Positions 26,469 to 36,950 of a stretch of DNA of 64,000 bases are shown one piece after another. The stretch spans positions 33,063,033-33,127,032 of the forward strand of contig NC_135170.1 in the NCBI RefSeq assembly GCF_041146795.1, written 5' to 3'. The DNA comes from Maylandia zebra. Its lineage: Eukaryota; Chordata; Actinopteri; Cichliformes; Cichlidae. Made by a program: the position numbers and the translations under genes. The notes beneath the pieces are model-generated. The model was given only the letters and a program-made list of their open reading frames with translations, did not search any database and was not told the origin of the DNA. Positions within the stretch are counted from its first letter, which is position 1, and every line of letters starts with the position of its first letter.

Positions 26469-28149
26469 ATCATCTAGACATCGAAATGCTTTTAGATTTC
26501 GTCAACTACATCTAAAGGTATTTGTGTATACGTCTGTACTTGGGAGGCTTCCCCTGAAAAAATCTTGCACAACATTAAATGCAAAATATGTCCACGTGTC
26601 TATGAGAAACAGGAAGCTAGTTATACAGTTTCTAACCTTACTGCACAAGGAGCTTACTCCTGATTGGATTACTTCCAAATCGCCTTTCTATACCACTTAA
26701 TTAGCTCTAATTGGATCTCACCCTACAAAATATTTTCATCTCATTCTTATTTGCTGACTGAAGTGTCAGAACATTTTTTTAGTTATCTTCTTGTTTTCGT
26801 CAGCAAAAAACAAAAATTTGTTTTAACAAAAATGATTGGTCAACAAAACTTACACTGCTCTGTACTTCCTGTTTTTCTTCATTCGGGTCCTTTCAACATT
26901 ATTTAAACAGAAGCTTCAGAAAAAGCATCTAAATTCAGTCTGAGGCTGCTGAGCTGTGAGACTTGGGCTGTGGGTGAATAGTCCAAATAGTCACTTTACA
27001 ATAGACAGATGTTATTTATGACTTTTTTTGTTTTTTGCTACGAAATTGTCCATAATGTAATACGAAGCATAATTTTATCACAGCATCTTCAGAGGTCAGA
27101 TGTGGGTTTACAGCCTGATGTTCAATGAACAATGAACAAAAAATATCCTTTTTTTCATCTGAAGGTTGTGAAATTCTTTCATTACAGCAGCAAAAAATGA
27201 AAAGCAAACAAAAAATGAAGTAAATGAATAAAAGGGGGATGTGGTTCAGTTATATGAAACACAATGTTACCAAACAAACATAAGAAACCTACTTAACTGA
27301 TCCTGAAGCCTTCCTTATACATATACTACAGGTACCTCATCCTTGCACCCGCACTCCCCACAAGCAGGTGGTAGTAATACACCTAACTGCCAAAAGGAAG
27401 AGGAGGAGGAGGAGAAGAAGCAGCCACGCCCTTTCATGCCACCTGCAAAGGTCTTTATCCCTACCATGACCTCACAGATCACTGGTAACTCACAGAAACA
27501 AAGAATGTAATAATTTCTGTGTAACCCTGCAGGCTGAAAGCGTGTGCGTCATCTAAACAGGTTAAAAGCATGATGGTAAAAGTTTGACTTTGAGTAGCTG
27601 CAAATGAAATAAACCTGTGCAGGTAGGTGACCATGTGTGGCTGCCGCCATGACAGTCAGTGACTTTTGTTTGTTTAACTGATTCTTCATGCGGACTGTTT
27701 GCGCTATGGTATTTTTCTGTCACCTCTATTTTAAGCTCCCAACTAAGTTTGTCCACTCATGTTCTTGGGTTCAAATCAATCTGCCCACTGGTTTGGGTTA
27801 ATGGTTTAATCTACAAATATTTAGCCCCCATTTAACCTCTAAACCTTAATGAAAAAGCAGCAACAGCTGGAAAAGTTTAAGACGTGCAGCGATTGACGCA
27901 GGAGTATGAAGAGCATTTTACAACTCTGCAAATTACTGAATTTAAATATGTTTTTTAAATTTGTTTGTTTTTTGAGGTTTTCATTGGAGATTTTCCTCTA
28001 ATAACAAACTTGTCTACCTTGTGCTGACCACCATGCCATCCTCTAATCAGTGATGTTCATTTACATTTTTCCATTCAAATATCTTAATTATTTACAGCAG
28101 GTCTCCCAGACATGGATTGATGGGAAATGGGTGGAAACATATGTGAACA
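26469..28149. other. Intergenic sequence, no gene seen
   Basis: AT-rich, without coding-like frames. A short AGG/GAA-rich run occurs at about 27400-27420. Confidence 0.4.
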
Positions 28150-28545
28150 TACAGTGTATATAAAACAAAACCGGTTTATACATTTTAATGAGTTTGGAAG
28201 TCAATATTTGGTTTGACCACCATTGTTCTTCAGCACGGCCTGAACTCTGTTGGGCCGCCTTCTGGTAATTTCTTTTTCATGTGTAGTTCTCCGGGCTTCT
28301 TGAAGGACATTCAAAGCTCTTCTTTGGGTGTTTCTGCCTTTTCTTCTGGTCTCTGTCAATGATGTTGACGTCTGTGGAGGCCGATCCATGACTGAGTTTG
28401 TGTTCCTCTATCAGAGTGTGCTTTTACCACATTGGTGGTGTGTTTGGGATCACTGTCATGCTGATCCCAGCTGGTATTATAAAGTGGATCAAAGTGGCCA
28501 CACTGCACACAATGCTGAGATATGCTTTTAGGAATCGCTTGTTCA
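28150..28545 (-). repeat. DNA-transposon-like fossil, family not assigned
   Basis: The - strand reads SLTETRRKGRNTQRRALNVL and further basic residues. The + strand contains gtgtttgggatcactgtcat followed by gctga. Both resemble fish DNA transposon remnants, but no terminal repeats were found. Confidence 0.35.
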
Positions 28546-28550
28546 ATTCA

Positions 28551-28682
28551 AAGAATTGAGAGACAAAAGCCAACAATTAAATGACTCTAAGCACTATGTG
28601 GCAATGAGAAATTAAAACGGGAAGAAACCTCTGGCAGAGCCAGGCTCATGGAAGAGCAGCGATCTGCCTCAACTGGTTGGGG
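28551..28682 (-). repeat. LINE-type 3' tail fragment
   Basis: The reverse complement matches the tail at 58311-58380. Both share, in order, a ccaacc..ggcagat segment, a gctct/cccctcc segment, an agcctgg/ttcctgg segment, and then ctgcca..gtttcttcc. Confidence 0.65.
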
Positions 28683-28689
28683 GATGTGT

Positions 28690-29075
28690 GTGAAAATATT
28701 ATTTTATGCCTGTCAAACTGTGTTAATAGATCAGCAAAAGAAATGGGAACAAATTGTGCTTTTCAGACGGGTGGCTGGTAACAAAGTTCCTAAAGATGTA
28801 ATTTAAAATTGGTTCCTTGCTAGGTTTTCTGTTAGTTGTAGACACAACACTGGCTAACCTCTTGAGTTAGGAGGCTTTTTATACTTGAATGATTCATAGG
28901 GTTAGCATTAAGTGGCTTAGCAAACAAAACTTTCCTTTGAAACTGGTAAAAGAAAAGACTGGAAGTGAGTGTAAAAGCAGCCAATGTCAAAAGACAAATT
29001 TTGAAAAACCTTCAGAAAGCCTGAAGAACCTATTGCTCAAGACCGCTTTAAAAGTTATAAGAAAGTCTGAGTGCT
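28690..29075 (+). repeat. Dispersed repeat, copy 2, just upstream of the adaptor gene
   Basis: It matches 18934-19205 in four ordered blocks, with about 100 extra bases (28790-28905) not in the first copy. It ends about 100 bp before the first adaptor exon, so part of the gene's 5' flank is repeat-derived. Confidence 0.6.
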
Positions 29076-29208
29076 TTGAAGACAATATAAAGAAATGCAG
29101 CTGGGTTGAGACTTTTATCGAGGACTGTTTACTGGAGACCTTTCTCTGATTGAGCCGCTTGTTCTGTTCGCAGTCTTCTAAACCTTTCAGACGCTTGAGC
29201 CCCTCCCA

Positions 29209-32200
29209 ATGGAAGCCAAAGGAAAGTTTGACTTTAATGCAGTAACAGATGATGAGCTGGGCTTCAAACAGGGCGACATAGTCAAGGTCAGTGCGTAACT
29301 TTACTCAGCTGTACACAGTTTTCATTAGTGCTGTTGTGCTTGTCTTCATAGTAAAGGTTGTGCCTCAGCACTACAAGCAACCCATTTAACAGGCGCAGCT
29401 TTTACTTTGAAGGCAAACTCTCTCCTTTACCAGTTTGTGTGGCACTCTTCAGTTTCACAGCTGCTTCATGAGTAGTTGGTGAGTATTTGTAGGTAAGTTG
29501 CAATCGAGGTGCCAACCTGTGGGTTACTACAACAACCAAAGCAACTCAGTGAAGAGCTCTATACCTCTTTGTGACCAATTCCACCCAGTGACTAAGAACA
29601 ACCACTGGTCAGTAGGGGAGACCGGGGATAGTTGTAACGTGGGTCAGTTGTAACACTTCCAATTTCTCCAATCAGGGCTAAGTTTCAAATGATGTGACTC
29701 ATCCTGTGCATGCCCAACTCAGTTCTGCTATCACATGTGAAAAATCAGCACATTTTGTCAAACACAGACAATTTAACACGAAAAAAAGTAATTTGTGTGC
29801 CAAAAAGTAAGTTTTTCTACTTTATTTCAATTTGTAATAGCATTATTTGCTTTGCAGTTAAACTCATCAAACTTAAATTGTGTTATTTGTATGTCTATGG
29901 GGATATATTCTGTGTAGGTCTTTAGTGCTAATGTTTTAGGCGTTGGCTGTAATGTTAGCTAGTTCATGGCTATAGGAGTCTGGGTCAGTTGTAACAGCAA
30001 CAGTCTGGGTCAGTTGTAACAATAATGCAGATGTTACAACTTACCACACTATTACTTTAACTTATATTAAACAAGTTGGGGCAACGACATCAGCAGAGAG
30101 AGGTTCACTGGTCACATTTGTATATGCGGTTAATGCCATTGGCAACACAATTCCTCCACTGTTTGTGTTCCCACACATACATTATGCAGACCACTGTGTC
30201 AGAGATGGACCAGTAGGAAGTACTGGTAGTGGAAATAAATCAGGATGGGTGCAAGAAACAGATTTCCTCATCTTTCTGAAGCACTTTGCAAACCACACCA
30301 AGGTAAGCCAGGATAAAAAGTAATGGAATTGCGATGCTGGTGAACAACTACATTTTTTCAGCTTCATTGTTATGTTCAAAATTGGTGCAAGAGTTGTAGG
30401 TTATAATGCCCACTGAGCCAATGAGGCCAAACTCAAGGAAGACCAACCAAAATTAATGAAATATTCAGTTGCAGAAAATTCCATAATTTGTCTTTTTTGG
30501 GGGGTTGGAATATGTTCAAAAGCTAGATTTCTGCATTCTGTCACACACACACACACACACACACAGCTACATAAATGGATGTAAGTGCATTCATGTGTTG
30601 AATAAACAAAGATTACATGTTAATGTTTTGTTAGTACCCTTATTTCATTGTGTTACATTTCACCCCAGGATATGTTACAACTAACCCAGACTATGGGGTT
30701 AATTGTAACATTTCACTCTTTGTGTTTGAGGCCATACCATGCAATGGGTAATTGTGCTGCAGAGAAAATAGCTGCACTATTTAATAGCAGAGACATGTAA
30801 ATACTTTGCATTACATTTTGAATCCACTACCTTAAAAGAGCTCCAATTTACAGACAGAAATGTCAAAAATGTTACAACTATCCCCGGTCTCCCCTATGTA
30901 CGACTCGTTTTTTAGGGGTTTCCATCAGCTGGTAGTATTCCTTTTTTTTTTATTTATTTATTTATTAATAAAATACCTACTCAGCCAGGGTTCCAAGTGA
31001 GGTGAGTTGAGCTGAAAATGTGCTGTCAGCAAACTGCATGCCACTGATTGGTCAGAGAGTGACATCACTGGATTAGCCATGAGAGCGCCTCATTCACGAC
31101 TTTTGAAACCCCATCCATCCATCCTGATATCCATCCATACTTTTGAAACCCGGCAATGAAAATGGCTGCACACAATCAACAGGTACACCATCACATGGTA
31201 CGCATTCCCTCAGTTACTATGTTGTTCGTGTCACATGATGTCATGGGAATTTTGGGCCGGGTTGCTATAACAACACCACCAACACAGAGGTGGTAATTTA
31301 ACTGTAATGGAAAATGACCAAACGCCAAGTTGAGGTGAGTAGGTGCTAGTGGAAAAGAGGCATTAAATTCTAACTCGGCATTCCTCCCATCTTTTATATA
31401 CAGTCGATGTATGTTGCATGTTTGAAACCATGGCAATCGCCACCTGCTGGCCAATAAAGAGTTCAGGTGACTTTCATTTCTACAGGTTACCTCCAGTCTG
31501 TCCCAGCTTCTCAGTTTAAACTGTGGTTTTGTTTCTTTTCCTGTGTTATTTTTCATCATGTTCTGTTCTGCTTAGCTTGTGACTCACAATTTCCCCTTTA
31601 TTGCAACCGATAATAATAACCGCTTTCCCTGCTTTCATCACAGCAATCGGACGTCACTCCCACAGATGTCCGACTGTGTTAAATTTAAAAACTGTCTGGG
31701 ATGTTGTCTCAATATGTGGGTTGATGGATGGGAGGTTAAAATGTGATGCAGTCCAATATAAGTAAGAAATCTGATACTCCTGTATGAAGTTTTATCTTTT
31801 CGCATCTGGACAGATTATACGTTATGACAACATCTGGTGTAAAGCAGAGATGAATGGACAGGAGGGGCTTGTGCCACGTAACTTCCTTGACATTCATTTT
31901 CCAAGGTAAGAAACAGATGAACAATAATCCGCTGCAAAAGCAGAAATCCTTTTCATTCTGTGTGCAAACCATTTAAAATGACTACAAAGCAGGAATGAAG
32001 AAGATGCCCTAAAGTCAGCTGCACATTTTCCTTCAGTAACACGAATGTACCTGAAAAGTCTCAACATTTTCACACTTTTGAGCTTAGAAGTTCATTTAAG
32101 GTCTTAAAAAGCCCAAATTTAGATGTTAAAATCGTACAGGAAAGGCCCAAAGGCAGGATAGTTTTGCTTTTACAACACTGGCTGGTAGGTGTGTGTACTT

Positions 32201-34203
32201 GCATGTTTGATGCATGTTTGCATCAGATAGTCATGAGCACAGGACCTGTTTCTGCAGATGGTTTCGGGAGGATGCCACTCGTGGAGATGCAGTGGAATTC
32301 CTGATGAACAAACACGTGGGAGAGTTTGTGATCCGAGGGTGTCGGACCAGCCCCGGAAACTTCTGCATTTCTGTCAAGTGAGTCAAGTGTGTCTCCCAAC
32401 TAAGTATTACACACATTACATTGTACCTGATCATTTAGACCTTTTTATTGCCTTAAAAGGGAGAAATAAATACAGTTCATAAGGCGTTTATGATAAGGTC
32501 ACACTGGGGAAAATGGTGGTAAAAAAGAAAATGATTCTGTTTGCTATGAACTGCCACTCGCAGTTTCCATCTTCAAATTCATTTCTGATACATCAAGACG
32601 GTGTTAAAATGGAAATAAAACTGAGTCAGTCTGCTATTAGTCTGCAATTGAATGGGGTCAAATTGGCCGTTGTGTGCAATCTGGTTCATATAATATGGTG
32701 ATTAACTTTGATAAACTGGCAAAAATCTCACGTCTGTTGCAGTCTGCACACACAAAAATTGACTTTAACTACTTCCATTCAGTGTCCAGCCAGAACTTTC
32801 TAATAAGGATGTATAATTTTGAAATGTGTTTTTAATGTTGTGAGACAGACTTAAAGTTCATAAATTCTCAATTTTTTATTTTCAGTTCAAAGACATTTGT
32901 TTGTTTCAGTTGTTCTAAAGAGGTTTATGTAGTCAAATGTCAACCATTCTCCCAAGCCCCAATGAGCCATTCCCTGTGTTCTTTTCCTCTTAGCATTTTA
33001 CTAGCATCATTTTTATTCGCGTTTCTGTTACTTAACTGAAACTAGGTTTGAAATAACGTTAAGTATAATAAACTTGGTGTGAGTGATTTATAATAAAGTT
33101 ATTCTGACTCTTAAATCTGTTCTCAGGTATGAGCAGGGCATGATGCATTACAGATTGCTGAGGGACAAGAGAGGTCATTACTTCCTGTGGAGCGAAAAAT
33201 TCACCTCTCTGAACAAACTGGTGGACTTCTACAAAACCAACTCAATCTCCAAAAGCAGGATAATCTACCTCAACGTCAATGGGAGCCTGGACCAAGGCGG
33301 CCCCTCCGATGATCAGCCAGTGAGACATGATTGCTTTTATTGAAAACCTCAGATTTAAAGAGCAGTTTATGACAACAAGCAAGTTACGAGGCATGCTGCT
33401 TCAGTCAGTTTCAATTAAATAGTCCAAGAACATCAGTTGTCTCAAGGTGCTTTACATTTTAAGGTAAAGACCAGTCGATACCCTATGAGGAGCACTTGCA
33501 GGATGGAAGAATTCCCTTTAGATAGGAAGTGACATCCAGCAAATGCACGTTCAGGGAGGGACCACCGTCTAATGTGACCAACCAGCCAGTAACTGAGGGA
33601 AGACTCACAGATACAAGTTTCAGGCATCTCTCTCACTCCTTTCACTTAACAGGGTGGTGTCACATGTTGGTTGTTTTGTTTGCGCAGTGAAAAGTTAAAA
33701 TGGTGCCAGCATATCACATCTCGCTTATTCAAATATTCCAGCGTTGCAGCTGTCAAGTCAATTCACTTTATGGAATTAACCTGATAGGACGAGAGAGTCC
33801 GTGCACTTTCAAACTCTGTTAGCTTGCCTTTTGATTAATTAGATATTTTTGATAAGGTGATCACACCAGCAAACATTACAACTTTAAACATGTGGAACAC
33901 CATCGAAGTGTAGATGCAGCACAGGAGGGCTGATCGGGATGACCTCATCAAGCCTAAACTGTGCAAGCCTCATCAAGAAGTTGTCTGTCGGGTATTGATC
34001 AGTGTTTGTTTTTCCTCCCACAGACTAAGTCTTGTTTTCAAGTGATGGCGATGTGCGACTTCCCTGCTATACAAGACGACGAGCTTGGTTTCAACGCAGG
34101 AGACGTCATTGAGGTGCTGGATATGTCTCATCCTTTTTGGTGGAAAGGGAAGCTGAAAGGAATTATTGGACTGTTTCCTGTAAATGCCACGAGACCACTG
34201 TGA
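29209..34203 (+). CDS. grap2-like: SH3-SH2-SH3 adaptor, GRAP2/GADS-like, 220 aa
   Basis: Coding exons are 29209-29286, 31814-31905, 32258-32377, 33127-33319 and 34024-34203; all junctions are GT..AG and in phase (0, 2, 2, 0). Exon 1 probably begins at 29174 after ..gttcgcag. The first SH3 (residues 1-53) has KFDFNAVTDDELGF, the binding Trp in NIWCKAE, and VPRNF. The SH2 (about 57-150) opens WFRED, keeps the phosphotyrosine-binding Arg in FVIRG, and keeps YFLW, whose Trp sets pYxN specificity in GRB2-family SH2 domains. The second SH3 (about 165-220) has DDELGFNAGDVIEVLD and WWKG. NFLDIHFPRWF and NKLVDFYKTNSIS are closest to GRAP2, which links LAT to SLP-76 below the T-cell receptor. Odd: the long Pro/Gln linker of GRAP2 (about 330 aa) is absent; only about 16 residues separate SH2 and SH3. 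The usual FPxNY near the end is FPVNA, losing a binding-groove Tyr. GRAP or a fish-specific paralogue is the alternative. Confidence 0.93.
30075..30302 (+). pseudogene. Transposase (DDE) fragment of the pogo-like element
   Basis: A 76-codon open stretch reads AERGSLVTFVYAVNAIGNTI, then PPLFVFP, DGPVGSTGSGNKSGW and FLIFLKHFANHTK. This is the signature of the DDE_1 domain found in pogo/Tigger/jerky transposases (ALNA-type strand, PP.FVFP, GW and KHF..HTK). No start codon and no complete catalytic triad are present, so it is a remnant. It is followed by aaggtaagc, which resembles a splice donor. Confidence 0.8.
30542..30565. repeat. (CA)n microsatellite
   Basis: Twelve CA units inside the pogo-like element. 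Confidence 0.95.
30930..31370. repeat. Putative MITE-like repeat in intron 1
   Basis: A T-rich then TTTA-repeated start leads into aataaaatacctactcagcc and agccagggttccaagtgagg, a text I associate with a common teleost non-autonomous element. The right end near 31350 is uncertain and terminal repeats were not confirmed. Confidence 0.35.
33437..33620 (-). repeat. LINE-type 3' tail in intron 4 of the adaptor gene
   Basis: The reverse complement of ctcaaggtgctttacatttt and the following bases matches the tail at 58733-58763 (ggtctttaccttacaatatt, then agcaccttgag). The remainder matches 58311-58400. This is a second reverse-oriented copy of the family also seen at 28551. Confidence 0.65.
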
Positions 34204-34459
34204 GGAAATCCACCCCTGATGCTTTTACTACACCTGCTTACACTCGGACTCGGCCTGCAGGTGCACCTGCCCTCGATTAAGAGTTTCTAAACCTTAATGA
34301 AAAGCAGGCTTTTAGATAATATGCTGCACATCAGCCTTCAACCAGAGGAGTGAGTCAGTACAGCTTTTTATCTACAAACGAGCAGAATAATGATGAATGT
34401 CTGCTCATGTTTTAACACATGGATGTATGCCCTACACACACTTTTTTTTTTACCTTTTA

Positions 34460-34465
34460 AATAAA
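34460..34465 (+). terminator. Candidate polyadenylation signal of the adaptor gene
   Basis: AATAAA lies 257 nt after the stop codon and is the first canonical signal in the 3' flank. Confidence 0.55.
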
Positions 34466-35089
34466 ACATTTTATGTCCAAGATTAAATCTGAACTCATTA
34501 TGAGGGGAGAATTTTTTCACTTTTCTTATTACAAAGTTGATTCCTGTCAAATCTATCCTGTGACATTCCCTGTTACTTATTTCCAGCTGATAGACTGTAC
34601 ATTGAAGATGGAAATGGTTGGTGGTCTGAAAAGTGAATTCCTAAAGCTGCATTCTTTCTAATGGCCACCAGGAGGCAACACCTGCGTTTGGGGGGAAAAA
34701 CAAAATCCTCTGGCTGTATTCTGTCTTCTGCCCCATCCATGTTTTCATGGTGGAAACAAAAACACAAAGGTTACAATGTGCTTGTTAAGTGATGATGTGA
34801 CAGCCCTGTATTTATAGGTCCAAGCATCTCCTTCACTGAACAATGGCCTCGTCTTTTAAACACATCGAGTGGATAAAGAGAGAGTAATTTATCTGCAACC
34901 AATCATGTCCCAGGCACCACAGAAAATAATATTCTCTGACTGACTTTGTTAAGGAGCTGAAGTTTACAGATGTAGGTGCAGGAGCAGGGCTTGCTGCTTG
35001 TTTCCATTTAGTTTTCTAGCAGATAAGCAATTTAATGTTACTTGATTATTATTATTTATTTATTTTTTGTTAGCAAGATTTAGTATTTA
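34466..35089. other. Flank of the adaptor gene, no gene seen
   Basis: No exon or recognisable repeat until the LINE fragment. Confidence 0.4.
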
Positions 35090-35764
35090 TTTATTGTCAT
35101 TGTCAAGAACAATGAAATTGCGTTTGGGGCTTCCATACAACCCAAAAAAAAAAAGAAGAAAATAATAAATACCCCTTAAAACCCAAGTGTACATATTTAA
35201 CCCAGTGTGACTCCAATGCAATAAGACAATCCTTAGCAATAACATGAGAACATGACAAGTAGTGTTCGTAGAAATTCAGACAAAGACCTGAGAAACATGA
35301 CAAAGTACAACAATGCAACCCATTCAATATTATTGTACTGTGAGATATGATATCAGATATGATAGTTATCTATTTAAGAAAGAGGGGGGGCAGGAGGGGG
35401 AAGAGAATAAAGATATGATGCACCAATGCAGACCAGTTCATTGCTATTAAGAAGTTGGATATGGTTATTGTCCGTGAGAGGGGGGCAGAGAGTTCAGGAG
35501 CCTCACAGCCTGTGGATACAGGCTGTTGGCCAGTCTGGATGTTCTGGCCTGTATAGACCTGTACCTTCTCCCTGAGGGCAGCAGATGGAAAAGGTGGCGC
35601 GCAGGGTGATGTTGGTCCCGCAGGATACTGTGCACCCTCCTCAGACAGCGAGTGGGGAAGATATTACTGATCTCTGGCAGACTTGTTCCAATAATTCTGC
35701 CAGCTTCTTTCACCACCCGAGTGCTTGCTGATCGGCTTTGGTGCAGCTGGGGAACCACACTAGA
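35090..35764 (-). mobile_element. 5'-truncated LINE, C-terminus of the RT ORF plus 3' UTR
   Basis: The - strand frame at 35465-35758 reads LRRVHSILRDQHHPARHLFH, then LLPSGRRYRSI, TSRLANSLYPQAVRLLNSL and a stop. This is the C-terminal block after the reverse transcriptase in L2/CR1/Rex1-like elements. The 3' end, read on the - strand, is a cattgttcttgacaatgaca..aataaat tail. The copy is cut off at about 35764, as expected for incomplete reverse transcription. Confidence 0.8.
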
Positions 35765-36726
35765 TTATACCAAAAACTCAGCAAGATCAATTTTATAAAA
35801 GTGTTGTTGAGGTGAAGTGTGGACAAACAAAAGAACCCATCTGACGTACATCAAAGTCACTTTACTTAAAAATCAGCAAAGGAAGGGGGGCATTTACATA
35901 AGTGGAAGTTCTCTACAGGCTTTTAGTTACTACTGGGCCCAAGAAAACACAACACATGCTGTCAAAATGAATCTGTAGCACTAGTAATGGTACTATCAGC
36001 TTATTTTATTGCATTTTGATTGTTTAGTTTTCGGAAACAAAATAAGCCACAAAATACTCAGAATTTCAATTTTAAAAAGTTATGGCACACCTAAGGAAAG
36101 CTAAATACTAAATGGAAACATGAAGGTTTTAACATGTTACTGTATTTCATATCTTACTGTAAACTATATGTGCATTTTTTTGCATGGTATTAACCATCCT
36201 CACTCCAGTGGAAACATTTTTGAGAGCTGTGCTATTTCTGGTTTCCTCGGACAGAATTGTGCAGATGCACACTTCTCTCTTCCAAAAGCTGTCATCACTT
36301 TCTCTGCTTCACCTGGAGGTAAACTCTTTTCTCATATACAGAAATTTGGTGTGCTGAAGATTGCACAAGTCAGTTGGTTCAGAATGCCCTGATATGATAT
36401 TCACAGTGGTAAGAATAAAACAGACTGGTGTGCGCACCTTATAAATCTAATGGGGAATTTCACGTCCACATTAACCAGGATGCTGCAGAAGAATAAGTGA
36501 TGGCCAACCACAAACAGTTTCTCTTAAAGTATTTCTTCTGGCCCATTCTGCATTTATCATCATGGTCATTTCTATTATTTTAGTTGTATCCAGAATAGGT
36601 TAGCCTGAGGTTGGCTTTAAAAAAGAAAAAATGGAGATTGACCCTCGATCTTGGGACAACCAAACTCTTGAAAAGGTGATTATGAAAACATTCCTTAGAA
36701 GTTGCTTCAAAGTAAAGGTTAATGGG
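35765..36726. other. Intergenic sequence, no gene seen
   Basis: AT-rich with no supported exon. Confidence 0.4.
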
Positions 36727-36950
36727 CAGGGATAGCTCAGTAGGTAGAGTGATTACCCCATGATTGGAAGGTCGGGGGTTCGACTCCACTGAGCGGCTAC
36801 CTTGAGGTACCCCTGAGCAAGTTTCCGTCCCTACACACTGCTCCCTGGGCGCTGCATTGGTGGCTGCCCACTGGGTGAATGGGTTAAATGCAGAGGAGTA
36901 ATTTCCCTACGGGGGCTAACACATACACATAAAAAAAACAAAAACATTAA
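36727..36950 (+). mobile_element. tRNA-derived SINE, second family
   Basis: The head is tRNA-like, with A box tagctcagtaggtagag and B box gggttcgactcc. The body contains ctgctccctgggcgctgcat, tggctgcccactgggtgaat and ttaaatgcagagga, a frequent teleost SINE body, followed by an A-rich tail. A possible short duplication, ttaatg, flanks it. Not a functional tRNA gene: it has no acceptor stem pairing and the body continues well past tRNA length. Confidence 0.8.

Larger units (their letters stand above)
29615..30894 (+). mobile_element. pogo-like (Tc1/mariner superfamily) transposon in intron 1 of the adaptor gene
   Basis: The terminal inverted repeats are perfect over 24 bp (29615-29638, starting ggggagaccggggatagttg; reverse complement at 30871-30894). 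They are flanked by TA on both sides (29613-29614 and 30895-30896), the duplication used by Tc1/mariner-type elements. The motif gtcagttgtaac recurs near the left end and mid-element (29645, about 29985 and 30010) and inverted near the right (about 30670). An internal transposase fragment supports the class. At 1280 bp it is an internally deleted copy. Confidence 0.85.

Noticed and set aside
36727-36790. tRNA-like sequence with good A and B boxes
   Set aside because: It continues into a SINE body and A-rich tail and lacks a paired acceptor stem.
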